From positions 62,001 through 126,000 of the forward strand of contig NOKP01000006.1 of assembly GCA_002682825.1 (NCBI GenBank): DNA of 64,000 nucleotides, given 5' to 3'. This document shows, piece by piece, positions 25,001-36,100 of the stretch (positions are counted from its first letter, which is position 1; every line of letters starts with the position of its first letter). This DNA is from Neonectria sp. B-13. Lineage: Eukaryota; Ascomycota; Sordariomycetes; Hypocreales; Nectriaceae. The notes below the pieces were generated by a model. The model had not been told where the DNA came from and did not search any database. It was given only the letters and a program-made list of their open reading frames with translations. A program made the position numbers and the translations under genes.

Positions 25001-27120
25001 TCTATTAGTAAAGATTTAGACTAATGTATAGTTAATATAGCCTTAAATCATTAGATAGAAATTAAGAGTAATTCAGTCTTTTAGTTTTACTCTTACTATT
25101 ACCTTTTATAAGGCTCTTCTAATTATTTAATAAGCCTTTACTATACTATAGGTATTATAGTCTATAGTTGTAATTCTTTATAGTCCTTTGAGTTCTTCTA
25201 TCTTTAACCTAATACTCTTTAAGGTACTGGTTAGGCAGTAGAAGGCTTTTAGTCCTAGGTGCCTAAGGCATTAATACTAAGTAAGAGTATTACCTTAAAG
25301 TAGTTATTAATAAGTCTATAATATATACTTATGTTTCTTTTAGGGTCTTATTGAAATAAGGGCTACTAAGTTGTTAGAGAGGGCTTAGTAAGTGTTTTCT
25401 AAGCTCTATTAGTTCTTCCTCCATTCAAGGACCTACTACTTCTACTGCTTATTAATAGCTCTAAGAAAGGTTCTATCTACTCTCCTTAAATAGTTATTTC
25501 TTAGTCTTATATCCTACTAAAGGCTTTACTTTCTTAGCTTTGAGAATAATATAAGATTAGTTATAAGGGATATGCATAAGGTAATATTATAGATTGTAAG
25601 CTTCTTTAGCAAGCTATTAGTAGACATTAGAGTAATAATTACTTTTCTATATCTATTAATTAATACTTACTTTATACTTAATTAGAAGAAGTCTCCTAGC
25701 TATATAATATAGAGGTTCTTTATCCTTAAGGTATTCTAGAAGATATATAGTATTACTTCTAAGTCTAGGAGAATAGAGTTCTATAATAGGTAGTAGTTAC
25801 TAACTGCTAAGGCAGTGTTCATATTATAGGAGCTTACTAATCTAAGTTATATAGACCCTTTGAGTTTAATCTTCTGTATTTAGTTGGCTAAGTTGTCTTT
25901 ATTCTTCTTAATTTATTGCTTAATCCTATTGATAATATAATTAACTAAGTAGAAACCCTATAGTATCTTCTCTAGGAATGCATAATAGTATTGTATAAAG
26001 GGATAGAAGAGGTTGTATACTAGGTACCTTAATTCCTTATTGTCTTTAATGCTCTTATGTAGTTGTTTCTAGCTGTTTAGTTATTGACTGCTTACTAAAG
26101 CCTTATTGTCTCCTTCTTTAGCTCTATCTTTTGTATAGAATGCTCTAGGAATAACTTTAGGTCTCTTTAGAAACTTTAGCTAATTGTTAATCATTTAGTG
26201 AATGTCTATTGTAATCAGTCTAATAGTAAGAGTGCTTGCCTAGACTTAGCTGATCTATATTATACTGTATGTATTAATCTATGACTTTAGAAGTAATGCT
26301 CTAAGAGCTATAGTTAGGTTAGTAAGCTATTGATCAAGCTCTATTGCCTTTTAAAGGTTAATATCCTTTGCTTTATTAATAGTATTCCTTTAGTAGGTTA
26401 GCTAGTTACTAGTAGCTTTATAGGTTATAATCTTTATTTGATATAGTTTAGCTAGTATCTTATAATATACTTATTAAGCCTTTTACTTATGCTTATCTTT
26501 AGCTAAGGAGAATTTATTATAGATTGATTGGATCTATTTAGGTAGTGATTTCTTAGTTGAATAGTAGTAATAAGAGAGGGGTTTATTAATAGTCTTTAGG
26601 ACCTAATTTTGAATGGTTTTTGATCTTGTTTTAAAGTCTTTATAGTGCTTATTAAAGTGTTTATAGTTAGTCTATATTATGTTATACATTTGTAGACCTT
26701 TCTCTGTTAGCTTGGTAAGCTGTTGGGCTTAGATTGCTATATTGTCTCCTTCTTGGAAGGTTGGGTCTTTATTGTCCATTCTAGCTATAATTGTATTAGT
26801 GCTTTAGGTTAAGGTTAATATAGTCTCTATGATTACTGCTTATATTCTAGTCGGTTGATGCTTATAGAAAGACTGAATGTTAGAAGGAATTAGTACTATT
26901 AAGGTTAATAGGGGCTTATTCAGCTTTATAGGATTAAGGTAGTCCTAAAGGTCTTTATTTATTGCTATAGTCTTTAGGGTCTTGAACTAAGTGATCCAAT
27001 CCTGGTCTATAGTAAGCTTAGTTGTTGAATTTATAGTTATTATCTTCTAGCGAGTGTTCAGTGAGTGCTTACTAGCAATTTGTCCTTGGTTAGGTATTCA
27101 ATTGAATAGTTATATAGTGT
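22030..27120 (-). pseudogene. Copia gag-pol relic (integrase and reverse transcriptase readable)
   Basis: On the minus strand, 24670-24340 reads as the integrase C-terminal region (TYLYNYTPF, then RKTPYKLFYYQF, PNLSHL, then RAWISFLVSY and FRVWNPLNKEVF). Around 23110-22900 the reverse transcriptase catalytic strand appears as FFFYIDNYILYF, in place of a VDD core. It is followed by LIKDLQKTYYLEGGKLLYQ and a FLGI-type block. Stops are frequent, so no polyprotein can be made. The 1.4 kb nearest the right LTR should be gag but was not recognised in detail. Confidence 0.8.
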
Positions 27121-27134
27121 ATAAGACTCTTAAT

Positions 27135-27345
27135 TGTTAGAAAACTAGTGTGGTACTTAGATGACTTATATTGTGTCTGTTCTTGTCCCTTTGGGCTATC
27201 TCTGTAGTATTCAGGGGATATCTCCTTTCCTTGATAGCCTTCCTGTTCGGGCTATAGTTGACAAAGGTTAGGTGAGCTGTCTGTTGACCATTAAGGTGGT
27301 CATATGACCACCCTGGAGATAATGTGTACATAATCCACTCTAATA
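27135..27345 (-). repeat. Right copia LTR (5' LTR of the minus-strand element), lightly mutated
   Basis: 211 bp matching 21807-22017, with clearly higher GC. It closely approximates the unmutated LTR. Confidence 0.87.
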
Positions 27346-27660
27346 GATCCACTCAATCATACACCTCACACCTTAGACCTATCCTATACCCTTAGGTTAG
27401 ACCCGACTGTTACACTTTTTATCTCAAGCTAAATAGACTAATTTTAAAAGTGGTCCTTAGCTAATAAAAATACATGAACGCTAGCACCTTATCTAAACCT
27501 CTATATCAGCTGGCCCTGATATATTAAATATTTTAAATACAATATAATAAGCTAATAAGATTATTTTATAATATATCTTACTATATAATAGAGGATTAAA
27601 AGTATAAATTGATTAATCTCTAGCCTTCCCAATTCACAGGAAGCCTAAATAATATATACC
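27346..27660. other. AT-rich boundary without a gene
   Basis: Composition is mixed and nothing was recognised. It separates the copia element from the gene island. Confidence 0.5.
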
Positions 27661-28362
27661 TTAGTGATAAGATCGCCCCGATAGCTGGTCCCGCCTAGAT
27701 GACTAACGGCGACCAAGCCGCTCTAGCGCTGCTTCCTCAATAGGCGCGTCACAAGCACTCATTCCCTGAGATGCACAGGCGCATGCTCCAGCTACAAGAA
27801 GGGCTGTGATAGGCTCAACAGCGATTCCCTCCCCGCTAATGCTGCTGGCTATGACACTGACCACAGCAAGCTCATTACCTCAAGTGGCGAAGACTTCCGT
27901 CTGCAGTGCAGACACTACTATCACAGCAATAGCGCCTAGAAGGTTAAGGGCGCAGATAGTATGGCTGATTGCGCTAAGTGCTATGCTGGCGACGCCAGAT
28001 GCAATAGAGCCAACTAGCTGGGTCCCATCACTAGCTACTACTTCCATCCTTCAGTATAAAACAACGGCCACCCCATGGGCTTCTTCCGAGATGCTAGATA
28101 TGATGCCCTGCTGCCTCAGAGCCAGAGCTTGCCCGATTTTAAGAATGTTCAGAAGGACAACCCCAAGATCACATTGCAGGACTGGTAGATGTTTCGAATG
28201 TCGAGACCAAGTGACCAATAGTTATGGCGGCTTCACAGTATACAAGCACTTACTCCCAAAGGCGATTGGGGCAAGCCAAAGGGAAGGGCCGGAAACTTTT
28301 GTGAGACACAGATGGATTTTGGAAATATCGCAGTAGGACTATCAGAGAATGAAAAACCGTGA
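27661..28362 (+). pseudogene. Broken gene, possibly PAN/apple-domain secreted protein
   Basis: One plus-strand frame to TGA 28360-28362 is protein-like but carries several in-frame stops (for example at the TAG after HYYHSNSA, at 28015 in RAN*LGP, and in QDW*MF). The readable part has a Cys pattern (FRLQC, then DCAKCYAGDARC, then a YYFHP block) resembling the PAN/apple fold of fungal secreted proteins. The C-terminal segment has KGDWGKPKGRAGNFCE. The assignment is tentative. Two stops replace expected Trp codons (TGG to TAG), consistent with RIP spreading from the adjacent element. An overlapping 176-codon open frame in another register is considered a shadow. Confidence 0.45.
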
Positions 28363-28408
28363 AGGAACATTTCATCAGCCTTGGAGGTCACTGCTAGTGA
28401 GCCTACCT

Positions 28409-29996
28409 TCACTCATCGTTCTCCGACTGGAGCAGCTCTCTTTCCGCCTTGGTTCCTTTCCAGTCGATCATTCGACACGCCACAGGGATCACAGCCGCCA
28501 GCACCATACCCGCCCCTAAGAATCCAGCAGTCACCCCAAAGCCAATGTGATAGCCAGGTGCGTTGTTACTCTTCCAGATCCTGCTCCCGTAGACGCTCGA
28601 GAAGTTGCCGAACGCGTTAACCAGGGCAAGAACAATGGCGCGTTTCTCAGGAGGCAGGCTAATGGTGCCGCTGGTCCACGAGAGAATCAACGGCAGCGCT
28701 GTCCAGATACCGGCGGCAACAAAGCAGATCATGACGTACCGCACCATGGCGGTCTTGACGGCGGTATATACAATGCTGCAGGCGAATCCTACTGTGAGTG
28801 CCCCCGCGATGTGCCATCGTCGCTCGGCGTTGCGGTCAGAGGACCACGCAACAATGTTGAGGCATATCGCGGCCACTGCGTAGATGGGGACCGTCATGTA
28901 TTGCGCCTTGACCGTCTTGTAGCCCAAGGATACGGTGATAGTGGGGATAAAGTACGAGATGGTGCCAGCGCCGACGTCGAGCATGAACAGCACAAGGAAT
29001 AGGTATGTGCGTAGGTCGGCTATGGCAGCAATGAAGGCGTCCCAATGACCCAGTTGTCGCTGGCTCTGGCCATTTGTGGCGATTCCATCGTGGATGATTC
29101 AAAGCTTGGCCAGCTGTTGCTCTGAGGCACTGAGACGCATCAACGTCTCAGGATAGTCGAGCAGGATGAAGAAGGCGCAAGCCGCAACTCCTACGGTCGC
29201 AACGCCTTCGATGATGAAGAGCCAGCGCTAACCAGTTATCCTGTGGACATTGTGCAGATTTGAAGTGATGGCACCCGCAAGGAGGCCCCCGAACGCACTG
29301 GACAGCACTACGGCAGTGTAGAAAATGGCGAATCGCTTGCCTATTATGTTGTTGTTTCAGATTAGTGTCTCTTCATCTCGACATATGTCATTCTTGCTTT
29401 GATGTACCTAGCTTGGCACGGGTGTACCAACAACTCAGGAGATACAGTACGCTAGGGAAGAAACTAGCTTTAATGCATCCCAGAACAAAGCGGAACCCCA
29501 GAAGAGCGCTGTAGGTCTTGGAGATGGACATCAGAGCACTTAGAGCCCCCTAGATGAGCATAATAGTCAGGAGGAAGATAGATGGTCGGCTGTAGGAGAG
29601 AATTATGTTGGAGGGAACCTTACAGATGAGGTATCCAAAGAAGAAGACAGAGAGGACCCATGTATAATCGTCGTTGGAGAGATTAAGCTCGGTTTGCATG
29701 CCTGCAATCTTAGTATTTCCCTAATTTCAATCATGTGTTAGTTTGTTGAGTTGTGCCTGGATGAAGAGTGAAAAGGGGGGAGCTGGTCATACAATGTTGG
29801 TCCTGTTGATGTAATTCAGAATGTATATGATCTAGAGAATCGGCATGAGAAACGAGTCAATCTTCCTGATGAGTTTCTTCTCCTCGGCAGTGTTTGGAAC
29901 ATAGTCTCGAATGGCTTGCATTATGTCATTGTCCAATGTGCCGTCGCCATTGCTGTGCTCCTTCAACTCCACCGATTCCTTCTTTCCGTAGTCCAT
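28409..29996 (-). pseudogene. Dal5-like MFS anion transporter, inactivated by four nonsense codons
   Basis: The minus strand encodes a typical allantoate-permease-family (anion:cation symporter) MFS protein of about 482 codons. Three exons run from ATG 29996: 29996-29793, 29720-29408 and 29340-28409, with introns of 72 and 67 bp and normal GT-AG ends. Readable blocks include IRKIDSFLMPIL, NYINRTNI, WVLSVFFFGYLI, GFRFVLGC, RWLFIIEG and FMLDVGAGTISYFIPT. The C-terminal six-helix half is fully open. Stops occur at 29834-29832 and 29230-29228 (both where Trp is expected), 29552-29550 and 29101-29099 (CGA to TGA type). Next to a regulator and a sugar-acid enzyme, the functional ancestor probably imported an organic or sugar acid. 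That substrate is an inference. Confidence 0.78.
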
Positions 29997-30590
29997 GGTT
30001 ATTTTTGTCGGCCCAACGACTTCACGTTGAGCAGTTGAGAAATGAATTGGTGCGGATGAGAAAATCCATCGAGGAGCAAAGGGGTGGTTTAAATAAGAAT
30101 ACCCATGCGAACCTGCTGGTTTTCATTATCCGGGAGCAAGCAGCAGCAAACTTCGTCAATTGTCGAAAAGGGTTTGCCGCCGTCGTGGAGGCCGAGTTCG
30201 TTCCCCACGGGGATTGCGGGGAAGGGAACAGTGAGAGCATGTTCCCCATAGCGGTCTTCGCCCCGATTGGATCGGCCCGCACTAGAACACCACTGAGTTT
30301 GATTGAAGCCAGGGGATTTGTTGGACGAAAATAATGCGACATGCACAGGACTATTGCGAGTGGGTCCGCGCGAACAAGACCGCCGTCGGGGCCGAGATCA
30401 AGATGTAACTCGAGGTTGCATCTCTTGACTCGTGTCATGCTACGAGGTCATGCGTATGGGATGTTACTTTGAGACTAGGCGGGCCTCCGTATCTGGAAGA
30501 GATGCCTTGGGAAATGTAGAGCTTGTGGGCTGGTGGTAAAGCTGATCGATCATATTGTGACAGTCATCAGTACGATCTAGGTCTGTGTAT
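29997..30590. promoter_or_regulatory. Intergenic region between transporter and regulator
   Basis: This GC-normal stretch holds the presumed promoter of the transporter (minus) and the 3' flank of the regulator. One CGG-N8-CCG site lies at 30252-30265, but its spacer (TCTTCGCC) does not match the consensus of the divergent promoter, so it may be chance. Confidence 0.35.
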
Positions 30591-32702
30591 TTACTCTGGC
30601 AATTGCGCCTGGAGAATATCCAACATGTACAGGGGATCCTGTTCCATATCCGCATCATGACCCGCCGTCTCTCCACCGAACACCCAAGTAGTCCAGTCTG
30701 TGCCTTGCCATCCGTATCTCTGGTCCTCGGTCCACGGGACAGTGGGCTCCTGGTTGCTTGTCTGACTTGCCAACTGGCTGTGCATCTCACGTTGCTTGAG
30801 CTTCTGTAGCATGCTGTTGAGTCCTCGTCCGATGTAGTGCGCTACATGACGAACGCATTGCCGTGTTTCGTCCAGCAAGACGACCGTTCTCTCCATGAGG
30901 CCTACCACGTTCTCGTCACGCAAAGCGAAATTGGCTTGCTTCCAGTGCAGCTGCACCTTCATCAGGAACATGCACGCATATGCAATGGTGGTCAGGAGGT
31001 ATAGAGGCACGCCAATCACCGCCCTTCGCATGTCGGCATCGTCGAGGATGAGGCTCAGCGCTGATGAGGCGCTTTCTATCGCCATGTTGATGAAGTTTCG
31101 CCGCTCTGACGATATCACAAACTGAGCTGAAGGGCTTAGTCCGCGGAGGCACATTGAAAAGAGTTGCAAACGGGCAAAGTGATAGTGGAGGATGACTCCC
31201 TTGGCCGGATAGTTGGAGATGCGGTGATCAGGTTCTGGGATCGAGCGTCATTACTAGTTCCACGCGTATGGACAATGTAATTATTCCAAGAAGAAAAGCT
31301 GCCATCTTGAACCAAATTTCAACGCGCTTACCTAGACGGCTTTCCCAATGCTCCCTCCACCGACCTAAATCGATGTCGTATCGCCGAAGCGCCTCAAACT
31401 CGTCGTTGGCAACCAGCCGCGATCGATCCGACCCGAACGTGTGGAAGACACGGCTGAGAATGATGAAGACGCCCACCTGGCTATGCAGGCGGAGGTCAGC
31501 CTGCGTGATGCCGGGAAGCCGCAGCAAGCTCTCGTGGTCCGTGATGGTGGCGTCGTCGTGAATCACCGGTGGACGTCCGTAGGCAATGCTGAAGTGGTGG
31601 TCGCAGACATACAGAAAGTACCACAGCCTGGCCTTTTCAACGTGCTCGCTTGAGGCACCCTGGAGGGCCCTGGAGCAGAACTGGTGGAGCTTGAGCTCAG
31701 TGGCGATCCGCACGGCCAGCCCAGAGAGCTTCCAGCTCACGTCGGACAGCCAGAAGGCGCCTATGCAGAGGCCGCGGACGTCGTCGAGGGTGTAGTAGCG
31801 CTTGAAGACCGACTGGCTGGTGAGCTCCAGGAAGATGGGATAGCACTTGTCGAATGTCTTTCCCTGGTCCTGCGCGTGCAACGCCGTGACGGCCAGGATT
31901 GCCGCCGTCAGCAGGGTAGACGAGGCCCGCGTGTCGGCCAGCGTCTTGTGAACCAAGGCTATACCACCCCACAGGTACGCATTAAGTGTTCCACAGAACG
32001 TGGAGAACAGGCCTTCGGCTTCTTGAAGACCGACTTTCCCCTGGGAAATGAAGTCGGGTTCCTGCTCCTGGGTGGACCTGTGGCTGGTGGCACCTGGGTC
32101 GCTCCGAATGTTGCGCAGCTTGGTGACCTCAAAGAGACTTGCCATGGGGGCATTTACGATGGCTTGCTCCGGTGACTCGTGTGTCTCTGGCTCCGACGAG
32201 TTCTCCCTCGTCATGGCCGTGACATCGGACGGCCGGATGGGTGAAGTTGAATTTGCTGGTGGGCTCGCCTGTATTGTGAAACTCTGACTATTATTCCCCG
32301 CCGGCAGCAGATGAGTTGGCGAGAGGTTGAGATGGCTCTGGAGCTGAGCGACTGTAGCCTGCAGACTTTGGATGTGCAGCTCCATCTGATCTTTCCACTC
32401 ATTTTCGCCATCGAGGATCGTCTGCAGACTCTTGTTCACGACGCAGTCTAGACCGAGCCGAAGGCATCGTGAGCAGCGCGTCTGCCCAGGTTCAACGCCG
32501 CACTTGATCTTGCGGTTCTGGCACTCCTGGCCTAGACATGCGGGCGCGTCACTTGCATTAGCGCCCCGTTGCAAATGGGGGCAAAACGGCTGGTCTACTA
32601 CTTACAAGCACGGACTTTTCTGGAAATCTTGGGCAAATGACCGCCCGCGTCGGTGGGATCCCTGGGATCCTTGGCCACAGCGTCGAACCGGGTGCGTTTC
32701 AT
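30591..32702 (-). CDS. Zn2Cys6 transcription factor with fungal-specific transcription factor domain
   Basis: The start is ATG 32702-32700 and the stop TAA 30593-30591. Three exons (32702-32606, 32531-31332, 31234-30591) with introns of 74 and 97 bp give 646 residues. Splicing intron 1 completes the first Cys of the binuclear cluster: C33-x2-C36-x6-C43-x8-C52-x2-C55-x6-C62 (ACQECQNRKIKC, then CSRCLRLGLDC). A coiled-coil-like linker follows. The middle homology region is visible (GLCIGAFWLSDVSWKLSGLA and RLWYFLYVCDHHFSIAYGRP). It is a nuclear DNA-binding regulator expected to bind CGG triplets as a dimer. It is divergent from the sugar-acid enzyme and shares its 483-bp promoter, so it is probably the pathway-specific regulator. 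There are no stops or frameshifts. Confidence 0.88.
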
Positions 32703-32778
32703 CGTCTCACAGGCATGGATCGTCGTCTAGACCAGCGTAGCCTCGGCATTTGGCGGGTCTCCCGTGGTCCTGTGGCAA

Positions 32779-32792
32779 CGGAACAATGGCCG
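32779..32792. promoter_or_regulatory. Candidate operator site A, CGG-N8-CCG
   Basis: CGGAACAATGGCCG: inverted CGG half-sites with an 8-bp spacer. The spacer shares the R-AC-R-ATG core with sites B and C. Confidence 0.65.
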
Positions 32793-32823
32793 AGTGGCGG
32801 ACAAGGGAGGATGGAGGAGAGAG

Positions 32824-32837
32824 CGGGACGATGACCG
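32824..32837. promoter_or_regulatory. Candidate operator site B, CGG-N8-CCG
   Basis: CGGGACGATGACCG: same architecture, 45 bp from site A. Confidence 0.65.
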
Positions 32838-32879
32838 AGGCGAGGGCCGCCTTGACAACTAAATAGACGATGGGATGAG

Positions 32880-32893
32880 CGGACATCGTTCCG
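32880..32893. promoter_or_regulatory. Candidate operator site C, CGG-N8-CCG (inverted orientation)
   Basis: On the minus strand it reads CGGAACGATGTCCG, matching sites A and B in the non-palindromic core. It lies 56 bp from site B. Confidence 0.65.
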
Positions 32894-33185
32894 GCTCGTC
32901 TCCACCACCCCCTCACTCCCTGCGTTCATTGGATTCGCATTCCCCAACACGCTCTACTCGGTTTGTATTAGGGGGATATTTATTATTGGATGGATCTGCA
33001 GCACATGGACTGGGGAATTTACCTTCTATATGAGAAAATAATACCAACTTATCCCTCGAGCCTTCACTTTTTTATGCGAATTCCTCTTTTCCTTCTCCTC
33101 TATTCCATTCCCCGTCTACGTGGCCCTGTTCGAACCGTCTTTTACAGTCGACACTTGAGCGTTGAATCTCTCTTTTACAAAGGCC

Positions 33186-36100
33186 ATGGCTTCCCCCGTT
33201 GGTGATGCGACGCGTGTTGGCTTCGTCGGCCTAGGAGCCATGGGTCTTGGCATGGCATCTAATCTCTCGGCCAGTTCCCGGTATCTTGTCGAGGGTTATG
33301 ATGTCTATGAACCCAGCGTCCAGAAGTTTGTCGCCCAGGGAGGCCGCGCCGGCAAATCAGTAAAACAAGTCGCTGACGGGAGTGACTTGTTGGTATGCAT
33401 GGTGGCCAACGCTGCGCAGCTCGGTCATGTCCTGTTCAATGAGCATGACGGTGCCGTACAAGGTAAACACAGTCCGATTCCCTTCAGCCAGCATGCCGCT
33501 TACTCAAAGTAATTAGCCTTGCCAATCAATGCCACAATCCTTATCTGCTCGACCGTCAGTCCCACATTTCATGAGACGCTGGCTGCTCGCTTGGTCCGGG
33601 CAGGGAGGTCGGATATTTCCATGGTAGACTGCCCTGTCTCTGGTGGCACGAAGCGTGCAGCTGAGGGCACCCTGTCCATTTTTGCTTCTGGGACGGCCGA
33701 AGCCATTTCCAAGGCTGATCAGGTCTTGCACGAAATGTCTCAGAACTTATACCTCATACCTGGAGGGCTCGGTGCTGCGAGTAAGGTCAAGATGGTGAAC
33801 CAGCTTCTCGTGGGAACTCACATTGCCGCCGCTGCCGAAGCCATGGGCCTCGCAACCAAGGCTGGCCTGGATACCCGTGAGGTCTATAACATTATTAAAA
33901 ATGCGGCTGGAAACTCGTGGGCCTTTGAGAATCGCGTACCTCATATGCTCGAGGGAGATTGGACCCCTCATTCGGCGCTCGACATATTCGTCAAAGACAT
34001 GGTAAGCTACTGGTGCCCCGATGACCCCTTTTCGAACCAAACTGTCTAACCTCGAATTTCTAGGGCATTGTGGTATCCACGGCTCGCGAGCTCCACTTCC
34101 CAGTTCCTCTATCTTCGGCAGTAGAACAGCTCTATATATCTGCGTCTTCCCAAGGCTATGGAAGGGAAGACGACTCTGGCCTGGTCCGACTCTTCCTGCC
34201 TGGGAATCCCAGCGGAGTCCAGCAGAGCGCCAACATGGGACCCTCAACAACAGACTTGACACCAGCCAGCACTCCATTAGAGATTTCTAAGGTCGGCATG
34301 ATTGGTCTTGGGGCCATGGGACAAGGCATTGCAGCTTCCCTCCTTCGTGCAAGGTACGCGGTGCAGGGCTTCGACGTTGCCAAAGGAGCAGTCGACAAGT
34401 TCTTGTCCAAGGGCAGCAAATCATCCAAGGCCAATTCCCCAGCAGAGGCGATACTAGACGCAGAAGTCGTCGTCATCATGGTTCAAAACGCTGCTCAGGT
34501 CGATGATATTTTGTTCGGCTCCGGAGCAGCGGCAGAGTCTTTAATGTCGGGTGCAACAGTGATCCTCAATTCGACGGTGCCACCCTCGTATGTGAAAGGC
34601 TTGGAGAAAAGGCTCGTTGGCCTAGACAAAGGCATCAACTTGATCGATGCCCCCGTCAGTGGAGGCGTCGTTCGAGCAGAGAGGGGCATGCTGACGGTTG
34701 GTCATTCAGATGCTAGATACCGGTGTTTTGCGCTAACCTCATCTCAGGTCATCTGCTCTGGAGATGGTGTCGCGATATCCAAAGTCAAGAACTTACTGCT
34801 TGGGATTACTGGAGTCTCTAGCAACTTGTGCCACGTCCAGGGAGGTGTCGGTGCTGCCTCTTCGGTCAAGCTCATCAACCAACTGCTGGCTGGAGTTCAC
34901 ATTGCCTCTGCAGCAGAGGCAATGGCCTTCGCCGCCCGTCTGGGCATTGACACAAGGGCACTATTCGAAATACTCAAGGGCGCAGCTGCTTGGAGCTGGA
35001 TGTTTGAGAATCGAGTCCCTCAGATGCTTGATGCCGACTGGACTCCGCACTCGGCGCTGGCCATATTTGTCAAAGACCTAGGAATCGTTTTGGACGAAGC
35101 CAAGCGTTGCCTCTACTCGGCCCCGATCTCGGCTGTAGCACATACGCTGTATGTCTCGGGTGCCGCTCATGGCCTTTTGAGCCAGTCAGACGCAAGTGTA
35201 GTTCGACTATATGAGCTCGTGACGGGCGTCTCTGTTGCCGAGCATGCCGGCAAAAGCAAAGATTCCTTCTCTCAGAGGGACGAGCCATCTGCCACTACTG
35301 GCACCTCAGGTCATCAAGAGCCACAGCCTCTCCCTGCCCAGAAGACGCTCGAGTCACTACCGCCAGAGTACAGCTCCAATGTCATCAGCTCTATCCAAAA
35401 CGTCGTTGGTAGCGGAGAGGTTCCCGTTTTGGTGGTTTTGGATGATGACCCGACTGGAACGCAGACTTGCCATGACATTGACGTGTTGATGACTTGGGGT
35501 GCCCAGGCGCTTGAGGACCAATTCAGTCTCGACACACAAGGCTTCTTTATCCTTACAAACTCCCGTGCGCTCCCATCAGCCGAGGCTCAGCAGTTGATCC
35601 TTGAAATATGCACAAACGTGAAGCAAGCAGCCGAGAAGATGGGCAAAGCGGTCGAAATCGTTCTCCGCGGTGACTCCACACTGCGTGGCCATCTACCCGA
35701 GGAGCCGAAGGCTGTGGAAGACGCCTTTGGCGAGTTTGACGGCTGGATCATGGCGCCCTTCTTCTTCCAGGGAGGCCGATACACTATTAACGACGTTCAC
35801 TACGTCAAGGAGGGAGACATCTTGGTCCCTGCGAGCCAGACTCCCTTTGCCCAAGACGCCACGTTCGGTTACAAGAACTCTAATCTGAGGGACTACGTTC
35901 TAGAAAAGTGTGGCTCTCGCTTCAACCGCGAATCATTTGTCTCGATAACTCTCGAGGATATCAGACTTGGAGGACCAGCCGGTGTTGCACAGAGGCTTCT
36001 GGCAGCCCCAACCGGGTCCAAGACAGTTATTATTGTCAACGCAGCGGCCGAGTCAGATATGCACGTCTTTGTCTCTGGTCTTCTAGCAGCTGAAAAGGAG

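Larger units (their letters stand above)
21807..27345 (-). mobile_element. Ty1/copia LTR retrotransposon relic, minus strand
   Basis: Two 211-bp direct repeats at constant offset 5328 (21807-22017 and 27135-27345) start TGTTAGAAAACTAG and end CTCTAATA. The ancestral terminal CA has become TA. Between them the minus strand carries integrase and RVT_2-type reverse transcriptase relics in copia order: integrase C-terminal block at 24340-24670 upstream of the polymerase at 22900-23450. No matching target duplication was found: left flank ATATT, right flank GATCC. The 5.5-kb length is typical of copia elements. The right LTR is much richer in G and C than the left. Confidence 0.87.
32703..33185. 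promoter_or_regulatory. Divergent promoter of regulator and sugar-acid enzyme
   Basis: 483 bp separate the two start codons. The region contains three CGG-N8-CCG palindromes (listed separately) and two CCAAT boxes read on the minus strand (32928-32932 and 32985-32989). It also has an AT-rich stretch around 32975-33045 suited to a core promoter for the plus-strand gene. Confidence 0.6.

Noticed and set aside
27806..28336. 176-codon plus-strand open frame as the real gene at this place
   Set aside because: The alternative register has the better Cys/Trp pattern and matching C-terminal sequence despite its stops. The open frame lacks any domain.
29894..30334. Plus-strand 146-codon open frame, and overlapping minus-strand frames, beside the transporter
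   Set aside because: It overlaps the first exon of the transporter antisense and the intergenic region, shows no domain, and is explained by normal GC content.
31684..32175. Plus-strand 163-codon open frame inside the regulator gene
   Set aside because: Antisense shadow of the Zn2Cys6 regulator coding exon.
33747..34277. Minus-strand 176-codon open frame opposite the fused enzyme
   Set aside because: Shadow of the dehydrogenase coding region; no independent features.
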